In this document: in pieces, positions 19,271-32,000 of the stretch | Numbering within the stretch: position 1 is the first letter of the stretch | Layout of the letters: the number at the start of each line of letters is the position of its first letter | Origin: Rhizophagus irregularis | Lineage: Eukaryota > Glomeromycota > Glomeromycetes > Glomerales > Glomeraceae | Assembly (NCBI RefSeq): GCF_026210795.1 | Contig: NC_089440.1 | Span: forward strand, 1,674,001 to 1,738,000 | DNA length: 64,000 nucleotides | Direction of reading: 5' to 3' | Translations under genes and position numbers: made by a program | Notes under the pieces: model-generated | The model's input: the letters and a program-made list of their open reading frames with translations, nothing else | What the model was told of the DNA's origin: nothing | Databases searched by the model: none

Positions 19271-21368
19271 TTCCGGACAAGTATTATAAATTGAATTTTA
19301 GGAATTAAGGTATGTGATCAGTGAAGGTAATGGAAAGGCGTATTTATGATTAAAGAAACATTTCTAACATTTTTCTTTAATTTTTTTATTAATAACAGTT
19401 TCAGCTCAATTACGCCATTTCAGAAAATATTTCAGGTTTTAGTTTTAATTTTGAACTGGAACTTCATAGCCGAAACATTTTGGAAATTAAAAAACAGTTT
19501 CAGCAGGTAACCTTATATAAGATAATTCCATTATGTAAACAAATATATTTAGACGTGAAAATATATATTGAGGTAGTAGTAATATGAGTGATGACAGTAG
19601 TGATTATGTAATGATTATATTTAGTTAAGATAACTATATCAAATATGTTTAATTATGAAAATTATGTATTTGCCAAAGTAATATAGTGAACTCTTTTTTA
19701 TATGTAAAGTGAAATAATATTATTAATAAAGTTGTATTTGGATGCGAAAAATATTTGTAATTGTGTCTTGTATTGACAAAGGGGCTTTGTGTAAATATAA
19801 ATATTATATCATAATAATATCATTCTTGTTATGTATCATAAAATCCTGTTATATTTTATATTTAATCAAAACATAAATTTCGGAAAGAATTAAATGATGG
19901 ATCTGCATGTAAAATTTACTTTTTTAGAATATAATTTACATTTTTTTGGAAATTTATAATTATATAAAATATACTGGTAGGTTAAATCATCCAGGTTAAA
20001 ATTAGTCTTATACTTTTAATAAAATATAAATAAATTACTAGTAAAATCATTATCATATCGAGTTACTGATATGTATATGATTTTTTATATTACATATTAA
20101 GGTATATCAGATTTTTTATATTTAATCGATATACCATGATACCTAATAATGACCTGATATTTCATTATTTGACCAGTGAAAATTGTGAAATGTAGTACAA
20201 AATTAACAATCACTGTTAGTGAAAATAAAATAAAAATTAATTATAAATTCAATATATAATATTTTAAAGAGTTCTATAAATATGAAAAATAAGCAACTAA
20301 AAACTCTTAGTATTTTAAAATAATACCAAAAATATGCAATTTAATTATCTTACATAGTATAAAATTTTCTCAAAATTAAGCATTATAAAATTCTTAATTC
20401 TTACATCATAAAATTTTTCTATGTTGGCTAAACATTTTGGTACCTTATATACAAAAGTATTTTCTGAGGTCCTACTGCATCATTATTATAATTATTGATG
20501 TGCTATGTAGATTATTTTTCTTTTGGCTAATTATTTATCTTGGTTAATTATTCTTCTGATTATATGATTACCTATCTACAGTTACAACATAAGCAAATGT
20601 GTGTTATAGTTTTATCATTTATATTGCATATTAAATATAAGAAATTCTTGTATAAATTTAGGTGTTGTGATTTGAGTATTAGTTTTTCCAATGAGTAGAA
20701 AGTTATTTAATAATTTAATTTAAAATATTCATAACTAATAGCTTATTATATTTGAAGCTTATATATTTAAAATATTTGATTTATTTAGGGTATTTCATGT
20801 AATATTTCAGTTATAATCTTTTATTCTAATTAATATCTCTTAATTACAGTTTAGTTGATTTTATTTTACAAATTTTCTAATTTTTTATTCTATCAACACA
20901 TTATTTACTATTGAAATGAAAATGAATCCATCATAGCTCTTATTAAATTGTATAATTATTATTCCATAAATTTTTATTATGTTTTTTGACCTTATGCAAT
21001 TTTAAACCTAATAAGTTATTATCTCTAATTACCCTAAAAATTTTATGTAAAAGTAAAGAATTATTGTAATTTAAAATTTTCTTTGTTTATTTAAGAAAAA
21101 TATTATTAATTGCATAAATTGCTAGTACACTATCTGTATAAATATATACTTTAAATTTGATGAGTAAATTTTTACTTATATTAATGATAGTCAATTATTA
21201 ATATATAAAATTAACAATTTTTTTTGTCTTTAAAAATGTTAAAACTATTTATCATTTAATATGATTCTTTCTATAATACTCATAATTCATTTTGTGTTTA
21301 AGTATTAAATAAATGTTATTTTTCTTTATTGAATGATTTTAATGAATAATATATTGAAATAAAGACAA
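19271..21368. other. Gene-free AT-rich stretch
   Basis: About 2 kb with no coding frame, repeat or RNA gene that I can support. Confidence 0.6.
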
Positions 21369-21499
21369 CACAGGTCAAAAAGTGAAAAATCAGGCATCAA
21401 TCAGTCACCAATCAGTCACCAATCAGTCACCAATCAGCTACCTGATTGGTAACCGATTGGTGACTGATTGATGCCTGATTTTCCACTTTTCGACCTGTG
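21369..21499. repeat. 131 bp hairpin element (foldback/MITE-like)
   Basis: The left arm starts cacaggtcaaaaagtgaaaa and the right arm ends cacttttcgacctgtg. The arms pair over roughly 45 bp. The left arm holds three copies of aatcagtcacc, so the hairpin is asymmetric by repeat expansion. caa occurs just before the left end and just after the right end, a possible 3 bp target duplication. Bases 21500-21991 after it are gene-free. Confidence 0.8.
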
Positions 21500-21991
21500 C
21501 AAATAATCAAACCTTCAGTATTATCAATTTCAAGGATATATAAAAACTAAGTAAATAATATATTTGAAAAAAAAAAAAGAATTTATCATAAAAATTATTA
21601 GCCTATTTTAAATGGAATACCTTTAACCAGATTTAGTTATCTGTTTTAAGTTAAAACTTCATCTTAAAGGATAATAGAGGGGAACTTCAAATAAAAACAA
21701 AAGAATACTTCTCTATATCAGATTATTTCAGGTCTGACAACTTTTATCAACAGTTTAAGACTAACATATATATATGATTCTGATAACTTAATAGATAAAG
21801 ATATAACTATTGATCAAAATTAACTAATTTGAACTATTGTAATAATTTTAAAATTTAGTAATATATACAACTTTAGCATTAAAGTTGCATATATACAATA
21901 GTACATTTTATTATTTTTATTATTATTAATATTTTAAATGTTTTTATTATTCTATAAATAAAAAATATATAGTATATCTAAATTATATAAT

Positions 21992-23458
21992 CTAATCTTC
22001 ATCATAATCATATTCTTTAATTCTGAATTTTTTAATAAGACCCACTTTTTCATATTTTTTAATTATTTTCATGTTCTCTTCATTCGCTTCTAAACTAATT
22101 CCTTCAGTATTATTAAAAATAGTTAATGAAAGTGATTTTTGTGTCATACGATTCTTCCAATTTATAAAAAATCCCTCCAATTCTTTTGGAAGTATTTCTG
22201 ATGGTTCATGATAACTACAATAATATATTTCTAATTCATAAAAATTTTTTGGAGAAGATTTTACTAAAATATCCAAAAATTCTTTATCATTTAAATAACC
22301 ATCACCACACCAAACTCTAATACTTTCTAAATATTGACAACTATTAAATATTAATTCTAATATATCTAATTCTTTTTCTATAAATATAGTGAATAAAATT
22401 TTTAAATTTGGACAAAATTTAGCAATAGAAACATTTAATTTACTATCATGATCACCAACATAAAATTCTGTCAAAGTTTTTCCATTAATTTCCAAAAATT
22501 TAATTAACATTTCAACTCTTGGTATTGCATATAAAAATTTTAAAACTTTCAAATTAGAAAAATTAACATGTTGTAATTGAATAAAATCATCAAAAGGGTT
22601 AAGTTCAAAAGATAAAATAAGTTCTTCTAAATTTTTGAAAATAGCAATAAATGATAAGGGTATATAATATTCTATTATTTTTAATTTGATTAATGATAAA
22701 GAAAATTTAGTTAATGAAGAAATTAAAGCTTTTGTTCCTTCATTTTCTTCATCACATGATATGGATATTAATGTTACACTTTTTAAATTATTTTGTAAAA
22801 AGATTAAATCAGCCAACCCATTTGAAATATCTCTCAATTCAATGGTTAATAATTGTATATTATAACATATTTGAGATATTTGATAAAAAAATTCTGAATA
22901 AATATCCGAACGACATTTTAATTCTATAAGATCCAATAGACAAGTTTTTGCTCCGGGTAAACAAGTAAATATAATATTTTGAGAACATCCCAAATAATAT
23001 TCCAAGGATTTTAATGATAAAATTTGATTCATAAACATTTTTAATATTTCTTGTGATAATAAATATTTATTAAAATTTAAGCTTCGGGATAAAGTAGTTG
23101 GTTGTCCTTTAAGAATGTATTGAACCATTTCATCGATTTCATTAATTGAAATAACTTTGCAAAATGATGCGTAATTATACAATGGAGGTTTTTGAGTTGG
23201 AGTGAAAATAGCAATTCCATTCTTATGTAAATGATCTTTTGATTCCCTTGGAAGACAAGCAATTAAAGTACTAATAATTGATAATGATACACGTGGTTTA
23301 TTATTACTTTGAAAATTCCAAACATTTCTCCATAAAATTCTAACCGCAATATCACAACATTGACGATTAACTAATAAACATGAATGTAAAGTAGTTTTAT
23401 TTTCTTCTAAATAATCGAATATATCATTAAGACAATCAGCAGGAAGTTGTTGAGACAT
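21992..23458 (-). CDS. F-box protein with leucine-rich repeat-like tail, 488 aa
   Basis: A single-exon gene. Residues about 4-48 form an F-box: LPADCLNDIFDYLEEN, then LHSCLLVNRQCCDIAVRILW. F-box proteins bind Skp1 through this motif and act as substrate receptors in SCF ubiquitin ligases. The rest is rich in Leu, Ile and Asn with irregular LRR-like segments (NLKSVTLISIS, NLEELILSFEL, NLKVLKFLYAI, YLESIRVWCG) that probably form the substrate-binding face. The start is the first ATG, directly before the F-box. It groups by its short N-terminus with the genes at 50872 and 52473. The target is unknown. The family is expanded, with seven members in this window. Confidence 0.88.
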   Translation of the reverse strand: MSQQLPADCLNDIFDYLEENKTTLHSCLLVNRQCCDIAVRILWRNVWNFQSNNKPRVSLSIISTLIACLPRESKDHLHKNGIAIFTPTQKPPLYNYASFCKVISINEIDEMVQYILKGQPTTLSRSLNFNKYLLSQEILKMFMNQILSLKSLEYYLGCSQNIIFTCLPGAKTCLLDLIELKCRSDIYSEFFYQISQICYNIQLLTIELRDISNGLADLIFLQNNLKSVTLISISCDEENEGTKALISSLTKFSLSLIKLKIIEYYIPLSFIAIFKNLEELILSFELNPFDDFIQLQHVNFSNLKVLKFLYAIPRVEMLIKFLEINGKTLTEFYVGDHDSKLNVSIAKFCPNLKILFTIFIEKELDILELIFNSCQYLESIRVWCGDGYLNDKEFLDILVKSSPKNFYELEIYYCSYHEPSEILPKELEGFFINWKNRMTQKSLSLTIFNNTEGISLEANEENMKIIKKYEKVGLIKKFRIKEYDYDED

Positions 23459-25245
23459 TTTTGTTTATTTTCAATATAATTAATTTTCAAAAAAAAAGGA
23501 GAAAAAAATAATAAAAAAAAATGCTTTTCAAAGTTGAAATTCACAAGATTTATATATAAAAGAAGGAAGCCTGTGTTACCGAACTAAACTATATTTTGAT
23601 GATCATAGTAACTGATAAAGGTCGAAATTAAGAAAAAAGTATGGAATATAAAAAAAATTTTTAACAGGAATTTGAAATTACACGCGATGACTTATAGAAT
23701 AGCTTCTCAAATGTGCCCTTTTGGAGAAATTTAGAAACGAAGAAAGATAATTATTTGCATCTCTAACTACATTCAGTAAGGAATATATGGGATTTTAATG
23801 ACCGGATATTTTTATGAAACACCCAATATTGAAATTTATTAGCATCAATCTACCTAATGAGCGAACTATAACTCAGTTATTGGATGGGATATCGGTCTAG
23901 ACCGATATTTCTATTCCCCATCCATACATACTGTAAAAACAGACAGTAAATAAAAACGATATAATAAAATAGAATAAAGATAAAGATAAAAGTAACGAAA
24001 TTACATAACCTTTAAGATTCAATATGGAAAATATTTTCATCCTTTTTAATTTTATAATAAATATTCTCTATATAAACAAATAGTAAAAACATAAAATATA
24101 TAAAATTTTTCATAGTTTTAAATATCTCATAATCTTCCACAGAGAAATAATCTTTAGTTTTTCTAATTGGAGGATTTCATTTGACTTAGTAGTGGATCGT
24201 GGCGAGAATTTATCACCGGATACACGAAAAATTAGAATTTGTATGTTTTATCAATAATTTCAATCCATTTCGAGATGAATCAATACCTTTTGAACTATAG
24301 TTTGTTATTTGGCTGATATATTATATCCATAAATTCTTTGAAGCTAAATTATAAAAATTACTTGAAGGGTCTGAACTCTGAAGGGAGTTCAAGATTTTGA
24401 GCAATACTCGTCTAAGCACAAATTATCACGTTAAATAAGAGAAATCAAAGTTCTTCTGAAATTGAAATAAAATCATTTGATTTAAAAAATTTTCCTGTAA
24501 TTTCAAGAAAGAATTACCTTCAAATTTGTTTTTATATCATTTTAAAATTAATTCTCAAGACAAAGTTCATTGGCAGCTACCAAAATTTTAATGATATATT
24601 TAAAATGATATTTAATATGCGTTAAAATTCCATCATTTTTGTATATAAGATGAATAATAATAATAGTTGTTCAGGAACTGAAATCGGTGACTCCGTGAAA
24701 TAACTTATTTATATCACGGTTCCGATTCCCGACCATAAAACTATTTAATATACCTTTTTAAACTTAAATAATGATTGACTTATTATTCATGGTAAGAAAA
24801 GAAATCCTTATATAGTGACTCATATATGCTATTTTTCTCGACAATACTTTCCCGAATATTTGAGTTTTTGGAATGCCGGAAATGCATTCATTATATATCA
24901 TGAATTATTATAAGGAACCGTGGGATAATATATAAGCACGAAAAATTTTTACGTATGGGTCATCGTCAATTTCCATAGAATTCATTATTATTTCTAATAT
25001 GTCAGGTAAATTTTAAGATAATTTTGATAACAATTTATTATCTTTCATTCTGAAATACTATAAATTTATATTTTCAAAAAAAAATGAAAGAAATGCAAAA
25101 TCCGTCTAATTTGTGAAAACATACTTATCGTCACCTAAAATCTGCTAATGAATTCTCATCTCTTTGTTATAACCAAATAATAGATATGACTAATAACCCA
25201 CCGAACTTAACAGCTAATATTCAAAATTTATGTTACACCACCCAC
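23459..25245. other. Gene-free AT-rich stretch
   Basis: No gene is supported. A partial palindrome lies at 23881-23924 (tggatgggatatcggtctag paired with accgatat and ccccatcca). The rest is unremarkable. Confidence 0.55.
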
Positions 25246-25575
25246 CAGTGTTGTAATTCGGACGGGACATGCCTATAGACAGGACAGGACGGATACGTCT
25301 GGAACAGTCCAAGAATTTAGCCACGTCATTAGGACATTAAAAAAGTCGTGATGTTTAATTTGGTATTTCCATAATAATTGATCAAATTTAATAAATTATA
25401 TCTTATTAGAATCGTCTTGATGAGATGTATTGAATGGTAGTTATTTCATCACTCTAACATTAATATCGATGGAGTTATGATTGTTTAAATTTTTTAATTA
25501 TTTTATTATTTTGTAATCTTGAACAATTTCTTGGATAAGTTATTGGACAGAACAATTCTGCCATGTACAACACTG
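25246..25575. mobile_element. Non-autonomous hAT-like DNA transposon, 330 bp
   Basis: The ends are perfect 10 bp terminal inverted repeats, CAGTGTTGTA and TACAACACTG. The flanks are ccacccac on the left and tcacccac on the right, an 8 bp target duplication with one mismatch, as made by hAT transposases. There is no coding capacity, so it would depend on a transposase elsewhere. Confidence 0.75.
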
Positions 25576-27731
25576 TCACCCACTATTCGAGATATTGGGC
25601 AAGCAGGACTAACAGTGCACTTACTTCGAAATGAGAGTGGTAGGTCTCATAATACACGATGACAATTCTTCGTCAGAATTGGATAAAAATTAAAAATTTT
25701 TTATATTTTGCAGATTTTGCTTATGAAAAGATAATAAGATAGTATTAGAACTTTTAAAGAAAACGTGCGAAATAATTATCTACGATTTGATGACGTTCAA
25801 AAATGTGTAGGATGGCTATCACAATGCATCAAAAATATTTTCATGGATATGATAAAGTTATAGTCGATGCACAGTCATGGTTCCACAAATGAAGTTTTGT
25901 CAAGTGTTATCTTTGAACATTTCAAGATTCCATGGACGTATTGTAATGCGGATAATTCTTTTTAAAACCATCTCTTAGCTGGAATATTTGAATCTTTTTT
26001 TTTTTAATGTAATGTTTATTAATATGCTAAAATAAGGCAAAATTGAACGTATGCTGTGTCATGTGATGCTCATATCGCGTGATCTTACTTGCGGCCATCA
26101 CCTGATCTTGTAGATGCTGCAAAGATTCCATAGGGGAGAAGATTGCAGCCTCACTCTGAATAGAGTGATCTCACTCCAAAGGATTAATATTTCCTAATAT
26201 TGACCATTCCCGTTTTCTTACAACTTATTGTAGATGTTCCTTTCAACCTAAGAATACAAATTGTCCTACATTTTTTATATAACAAACACGCGCGTAAACA
26301 TAATATTCATGTAAGAGCACCATCTCATCAATATAAAAACATGTTCAAGCTATGATAATTATAAAAGTTTTTTTTTCCGGTATTAGTATTTGAAACTTTA
26401 TTATAATGAAAAACGATAAGCTTTAAGATTACATAGAGTTTTTGAAAATTCTTACGAAAGATCGATTAGAGAACGTTAGAATCTGTTAAGTATTTCAATG
26501 TTGTCACTTTCGGAATCATCCCCAAATTATTTTTCAGATCATCTAATCCAAGTCCCCAAGCAAAACCAAATTAAAGAAGAAATATAAGAATGAAGCTTTA
26601 TAACCATATTTGCAACTCTGAGTCTTATAGTTTATAATCGATCTCCAACGATGATTATACGCAAAATTATCATACGAAGTAGTCTAAGAATAACCATGAA
26701 TAAGAAGACATAACTATGAAGGAACTGCTTCATCATCACTATAACCACTAGAGGGTTCATTATTAATAATGTGAATGATGGAATAGAATCATCCGGCATT
26801 CATTAAAATCGATGCCATCTAATTTAAATTACCAAATAACCGGAGATACCAATATCTTAACTACCCAAGTATTGCCAACATACCCATGCGACTTTGCCAG
26901 CATATTTAAAAACCTAACCTTATATGCTTAAACTTTTGTTTCAAAATACTCAGCTTCAAAGATGTTCTAATTTGATATGATGTACCTCTTAAAGTGTTAT
27001 TGCTTTGCGGGAAAATAATGTATATGAAAATTTCCAAGAAAAATAGAGTGTACCGGCACCATACTCCGTGTGTTATCATGGGACATTACTCGTTCGAGCG
27101 CTTATATCTCCTTTTTTACAATCCAACTGCATCTTTACCATCAAATGCTAAATCAACACGAGGCTTGATTCAGTACAAATTCCTCATATCCTTTACTGCA
27201 AAATAATGTTGGAATATAATAATATTTAATATATCCTTTATTATCGCACAATTTTTGATGCTATTAAAGAATTATTAAGTAATGCAGATATATTTAAATA
27301 TTGTGTATTGACTATATAATAGAAAATGGTGGGTTAGAACCGGAAATACATATCTTTTTAAAAATCTTTTCTTCACTGCATTCTGGTACGTCCACGGCTT
27401 GTTAATTCTTGTTCTTGGTCGTAAAATATTTTCTCACGAAAAGGTAAATAACACAAAAAATTCTCAAAACTCCCCTAATTTTCCACATGCGCGCGACAAT
27501 TCTCCCTAATCATAAAGAGGTGATACTCGCGAATGCACTATATTGGGTCAGTAAACCTTTGCAAGAGCTCTGCGCCTGTGCCGACTATTTCCTCTCCGAC
27601 TCATGTGGATAAAAAGAAACTAACAATAAATAATAAATAATAACTAGTAGTTCTGATTATCTGTGTTCCGATCAGCTGTCACGATATTTCTTATAAATTT
27701 TGATGTTTTGGCATCTTTTACTCTTAAAAAA
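25576..27731. other. Gene-poor stretch, with one gene relic
   Basis: Apart from the GCP5 exon relic listed separately, I see no supported gene. Short open frames here (for example 26994-27206) lack domains and homologues in the window. Confidence 0.5.
26260..26440 (-). pseudogene. Relic of GCP5 exon 16 with part of its preceding intron
   Basis: On the minus strand this aligns along its length with exon 16 of the GCP5 gene (29663-29538), including the start (atactaat versus atactact), the middle (tatattgatgagatg versus gatattgatgaaatg) and the donor (aaaaatgtag). Part of intron 15 (tatcgtttttcat) is also recognisable. Presence of intron sequence means genomic duplication, not retroposition. 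It carries several disabling differences and no neighbouring exons are clear. Confidence 0.65.
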
Positions 27732-28964
27732 ATGGCAAATAATTTACCAGACTTATGTCTTCAAAATATATTCAAACATTTGAATTACGACAAAGCTTTA
27801 TATCCTTGTACATTAGTTAATAAACAATGGAGTTATTCTTCTATTCCAGTATTATGGTCAAATCCATTTATTTATGTATTTGAAGGACGAAAACCTTTAA
27901 ATTCTTTAAAACCTTTAATAGATACTTATTTATCTTTTTTACCTCAAAATCAACAAGAAGAACTTGAAATTAAACCAAAATTTAATCAAAACTCAATAAT
28001 GTTTAATTATCCCGTTTATATTCGGCATATATTTTTTTATTTTATTTATGAGGGTGTAAAATATTGGTGTAATCACTGTAATGTATCAAATATTATTATT
28101 AAAGAAAGAAAAAATCAAATTTGTAAAGCATTAATTGAATCTTTTTTTATTAAATCTTCAAAGATTGATACATTTGAAATTTTTGAATCTGATGATGATG
28201 ATTTTAAAATTTCAGATATTTTTGGTTCCATTTCAAATATTCAAAAAATTCAAAAAATTCGTACATTAATTATTGCAAAATGTTCTGATATTTCAATTTT
28301 GTTAAATTTAACTCTAAATGTAAAATCTTTAAAACTTTTTACTCTTTATAATTTTGATTTAGTTAATAGTTTAAGACAATTTGTTCAATCACAAAAAAAT
28401 TTAACTGATATTACATTCTCCTTTCCACCTAAACTATTTCCAACTTATTGGGAAATATTTCATTCTTCAAAAACTGCTACATCAACGGTAACTTTTATTG
28501 AATTTATTCATATTCAATTTCCTAAAAATATTTCTTTGATCTATCATTTAGCTCTTTTTACGAATTTACAATATCTTAAATTTCGTGCTTGTGATTTTGG
28601 TTATATTCCAAATATTAAAGAAGATCAACTTATACAAGAAATCAATTCAAATTATCCTTTGGCTTTTAAAAAATTAAACACTATTATTATTATTGAAGAT
28701 TCTTATCTTAATTTAGAAATATTAAAGATTCTATTACAATTTTCGGGTGAAGAATTATTATCTTTAGAATTATTTGAGGTCAAAATTAATAAATTTAATT
28801 ACATTATAAAATGGTTGGAAGTTTTTTGTCCAAATTTAAGAAGGTTGGTGATTGTGGATAAAACAAATGATAAATTAGAAATAGTGGGAATTCATGATTT
28901 TTTCCGAAAATTTAATAATTTATCATATGTAATTATTAATGGAGAAAAACATTTTGTTACATGA
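27732..28964 (+). CDS. F-box protein, 410 aa
   Basis: Intronless. The frame is open from an ATG at 27663. I place the start at 27732 (MANNLPDLCLQ), in the context aaaaaaatggc, because it begins directly before the F-box as in its relatives. The F-box spans residues about 5-48: LPDLCLQNIFKHLNYDK, TLVNKQWSYSSIPVLWSNPF. The remainder is Leu/Ile/Phe/Asn-rich with LRR-like segments (NVKSLKLFTLYN, NLTDITFSFPP, NLQYLKFRACDF, NLRRLVIVD). An acidic SDDDDF patch lies at about residue 155. Probably a Skp1-binding substrate receptor; substrate unknown. Its stop lies about 100 bp from the stop of the convergent GCP5 gene. Confidence 0.85.
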   Translation: MANNLPDLCLQNIFKHLNYDKALYPCTLVNKQWSYSSIPVLWSNPFIYVFEGRKPLNSLKPLIDTYLSFLPQNQQEELEIKPKFNQNSIMFNYPVYIRHIFFYFIYEGVKYWCNHCNVSNIIIKERKNQICKALIESFFIKSSKIDTFEIFESDDDDFKISDIFGSISNIQKIQKIRTLIIAKCSDISILLNLTLNVKSLKLFTLYNFDLVNSLRQFVQSQKNLTDITFSFPPKLFPTYWEIFHSSKTATSTVTFIEFIHIQFPKNISLIYHLALFTNLQYLKFRACDFGYIPNIKEDQLIQEINSNYPLAFKKLNTIIIIEDSYLNLEILKILLQFSGEELLSLELFEVKINKFNYIIKWLEVFCPNLRRLVIVDKTNDKLEIVGIHDFFRKFNNLSYVIINGEKHFVT

Positions 28965-29066
28965 TACTGTAAATATCACGTTATTAATAAACGTTTGTAT
29001 TTCGTTGTCAAATGGCTTAACTACTTTAATTTCGAATTAGTACTACTGTATTAGATAGAAACCTCC

Positions 29067-32000
29067 TCAGCCTAACGCCAATGCCAAAGCATCAAACCAC
29101 CAAAACCCTCCTATTCTAGCAATTGCTTGTATTGAATTACCAATAAAATCTTTATGCCTATTAAATTCATTATCAATCCTACTTAATCCGCTAAGAAAAT
29201 CATCATAGTCTACTTGAGCTGGCACAATATATTCGGATACATTTTCTCCTCCATCCAATTGATCATCATCATCATCAATCGATAGTGAGTCGGATTCTGA
29301 ATCCGAACTATCATCCTTAAACCTTCTTTGTCTATCGTACCGAGAATGATCATAAAATGAAACATTCTCACCACGATATCTTGTATAAAGTGTACTAAAT
29401 TGTATTGTTAGTTCCAGGACATCCAATATAGAATTGTGAATCGAAATCGCCTATAAATTAAGTGATTTGTTAGCAACTTTATAATCAAAAAATATATATA
29501 TATATATATGTTTTGTACAAATAAAATGGTTATCTACATTTTTATTTAACAAACACCTATCATGAACAGTGAAAATATAGTCTCCATGTAAGGAAATCAT
29601 TTCATCAATATCAAAAACCTGTTCAAGCTTCTTATAAAAGATTTCTGTTTCCGATAGTAGTATCTTAAAAATTTTATTATTTCAATGATAAGTTAATTTA
29701 GTATGATGAAAAAAAAAAAACGATAAAACTTTAATAAGAAGATCACTTACAGTCCTCATAGCATAATCCCATATTGCATTTAGGAACCATATTAACTTCA
29801 TCCTTACGCCATAAAAAAGTATCATGGCTGTAGAATTATCTTGATTTCGAGAAAAAGATAACCTTTCTAAAAGATATTTTGATCGCTTGACTTGCAACAA
29901 AAATATAAATATTCGTTTGTACATTTCTAATGTATTACCATGAATAATATTATTAAGTGGCCAAGGTAGCTAAATTAAAATAGAAAGTTTAGCTAACATA
30001 AGAAAAGACGAACAAAGTTTATAATTTGAACACTTACTCGATATTCAAAAACAATTTTTTCGAATACTCTAACTGTTTTTGTATTTGGCTTTTTACCTGC
30101 TTCGTCATCTACCCAGACGCTGACCGAATTCTTATCTAACCATTTAAAGTCCTCGATAGTGTTTAAAACTACTTCGTTCAAGACATAGGAATCATACCAC
30201 ATCTGTTTCTTATCTATCTAATAAAAAAGAAGATAAATTTATTACTTGAATTTTAGCATAATTTGCAACACGAAAAAAATACGTAAATGATTGAACGAAC
30301 TCTATCAAATAGCACATCACTTAATCGATGCATTGTTTCTCCTTGTTGCATAAAATAAATTCCTGCAAGTGCTCTTAAATGTCTCCAAAAATGACACTGT
30401 TTAACTAAAGCATCATAAACTTGTTGTCCTATTCGCATATACCTTGGATGAAGATATTCCTCAAACTTTTCCCTGAATCGCTCACTGAGAGGATAAATTT
30501 TTATCATTGGATCTATATTTACATGTTGATTCCCCTCATCGATTTGTTCATGTTGTTCAGTTTGCACTTGAGATTTATTCCAAAGTGGAAAAAGAGCTGA
30601 AATTGTCTTTGGATACGTTTCAATAATGACATTTAAATCGGTAAGATTATCTATCTCAGGTAGATTAACGTATTCATTCTCATCCTTCATAATCTCATTA
30701 TCATCTTTATGTTCTTGTTCAGAATTCTCGACCACATGCTCAGTTTCAATAATGTTGTCGTTCTTATCACTACTTTTATGTTCAACATATTTCTCCATGT
30801 GAACCATCTCGTCATGTATAAAATCTTCTTCAAGGGGATTGTTTAACAAATCAAGCTCTTCTGATTTCCTTAAGTTATTCAAATCAAATAACAATAAGGA
30901 TTCAATATCAAATTCAAATTCCTCTGGATTATATTGAAAAGTCATTTTGTGCAATTTTTCTTCCTAAAACGAGTATTTTAAATAATTAAATGTGAGCCGA
31001 TAACATGAAAATTCAAGAAATTCGAATTTGTAAGTACCTCTTTAAGTTTTAAAGACATTAGCAAATTTCTTGCTTTACCGGAAAACAATATGCGCCTTGC
31101 AAAAGGTTCCAAGAAAACTGGTAACAAATCTTCTCGAATCTTATACATATACTGCCAATACTGTGACGAATTTTTATTAATGTTCGGTGTTCTGAGATAT
31201 ATAAAGAAAGGTTAATTTATAATGACAGATTGTGAAATAAATAAGCTCATAAATTTTTAATTACAAACCTGACCACGAAAAACTCATCTGCAGGATCATG
31301 ACATGTTCCCGTACACATCCAATCATTCATCATACGAACAAATGGCGCAAATGAATTATCGAGATGTTTTCCAAGCATTATGAAAATTGAATTATTTCCA
31401 ACAGTTTGATGTGTAGAAGTCTCTTCATATAATCCCGAAAGAATATCATGAGCAATTTTTGACGGTGTTGCTGATGTATTCTTGGATTGCTTAAAAGTAT
31501 TTTCTTGATAATAAAGTTCCGGTATATCTAAAATATGAGAATGATTAATAGGGGTCAACTATTAAATTATTTATCCAATAATATGTAAGTACCGTTTAAA
31601 ATAGATTTCTCAACAAGATTATATATAACAGTAAACTCGTAAAGTCGGCTCATAAGTTTGCTTCTTAGATGCAAAAGAGAAATATATGTAACCTGATCTA
31701 AACAATTCGAATAAAAATTATCATAAAGATTAATTTAAATAACAAAATATCTTTCGTAATAAATATATATATATATATAACAACCTTGAGATTTTGCGCG
31801 ATCAACTTGATACTCTAGTTCAAGATCCGCTAACAATTTGTCAAACTTCCAGACCATTTTCAAAATGGAAGCAGCAAATGCTTGCGCTGTTTGTCCATAT
31901 AAAGCACAAGATTCTCTACATATTCTACAGAGAAAAAATTATTATTATTTTTTTTTTCAAATAATTTAGTAATATAGCAACAACATGGTTCTTACTTTGA

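Noticed and set aside
24700-24740. T-arm-like ggttccgattcc
   Set aside because: It has an extra base in the B box and no A box or cloverleaf upstream.
26490-26830. Possible further GCP5 or other coding relic on the minus strand
   Set aside because: Short phrases such as EPSSGYSDDE look protein-like, but no alignment to any gene in the window could be made.
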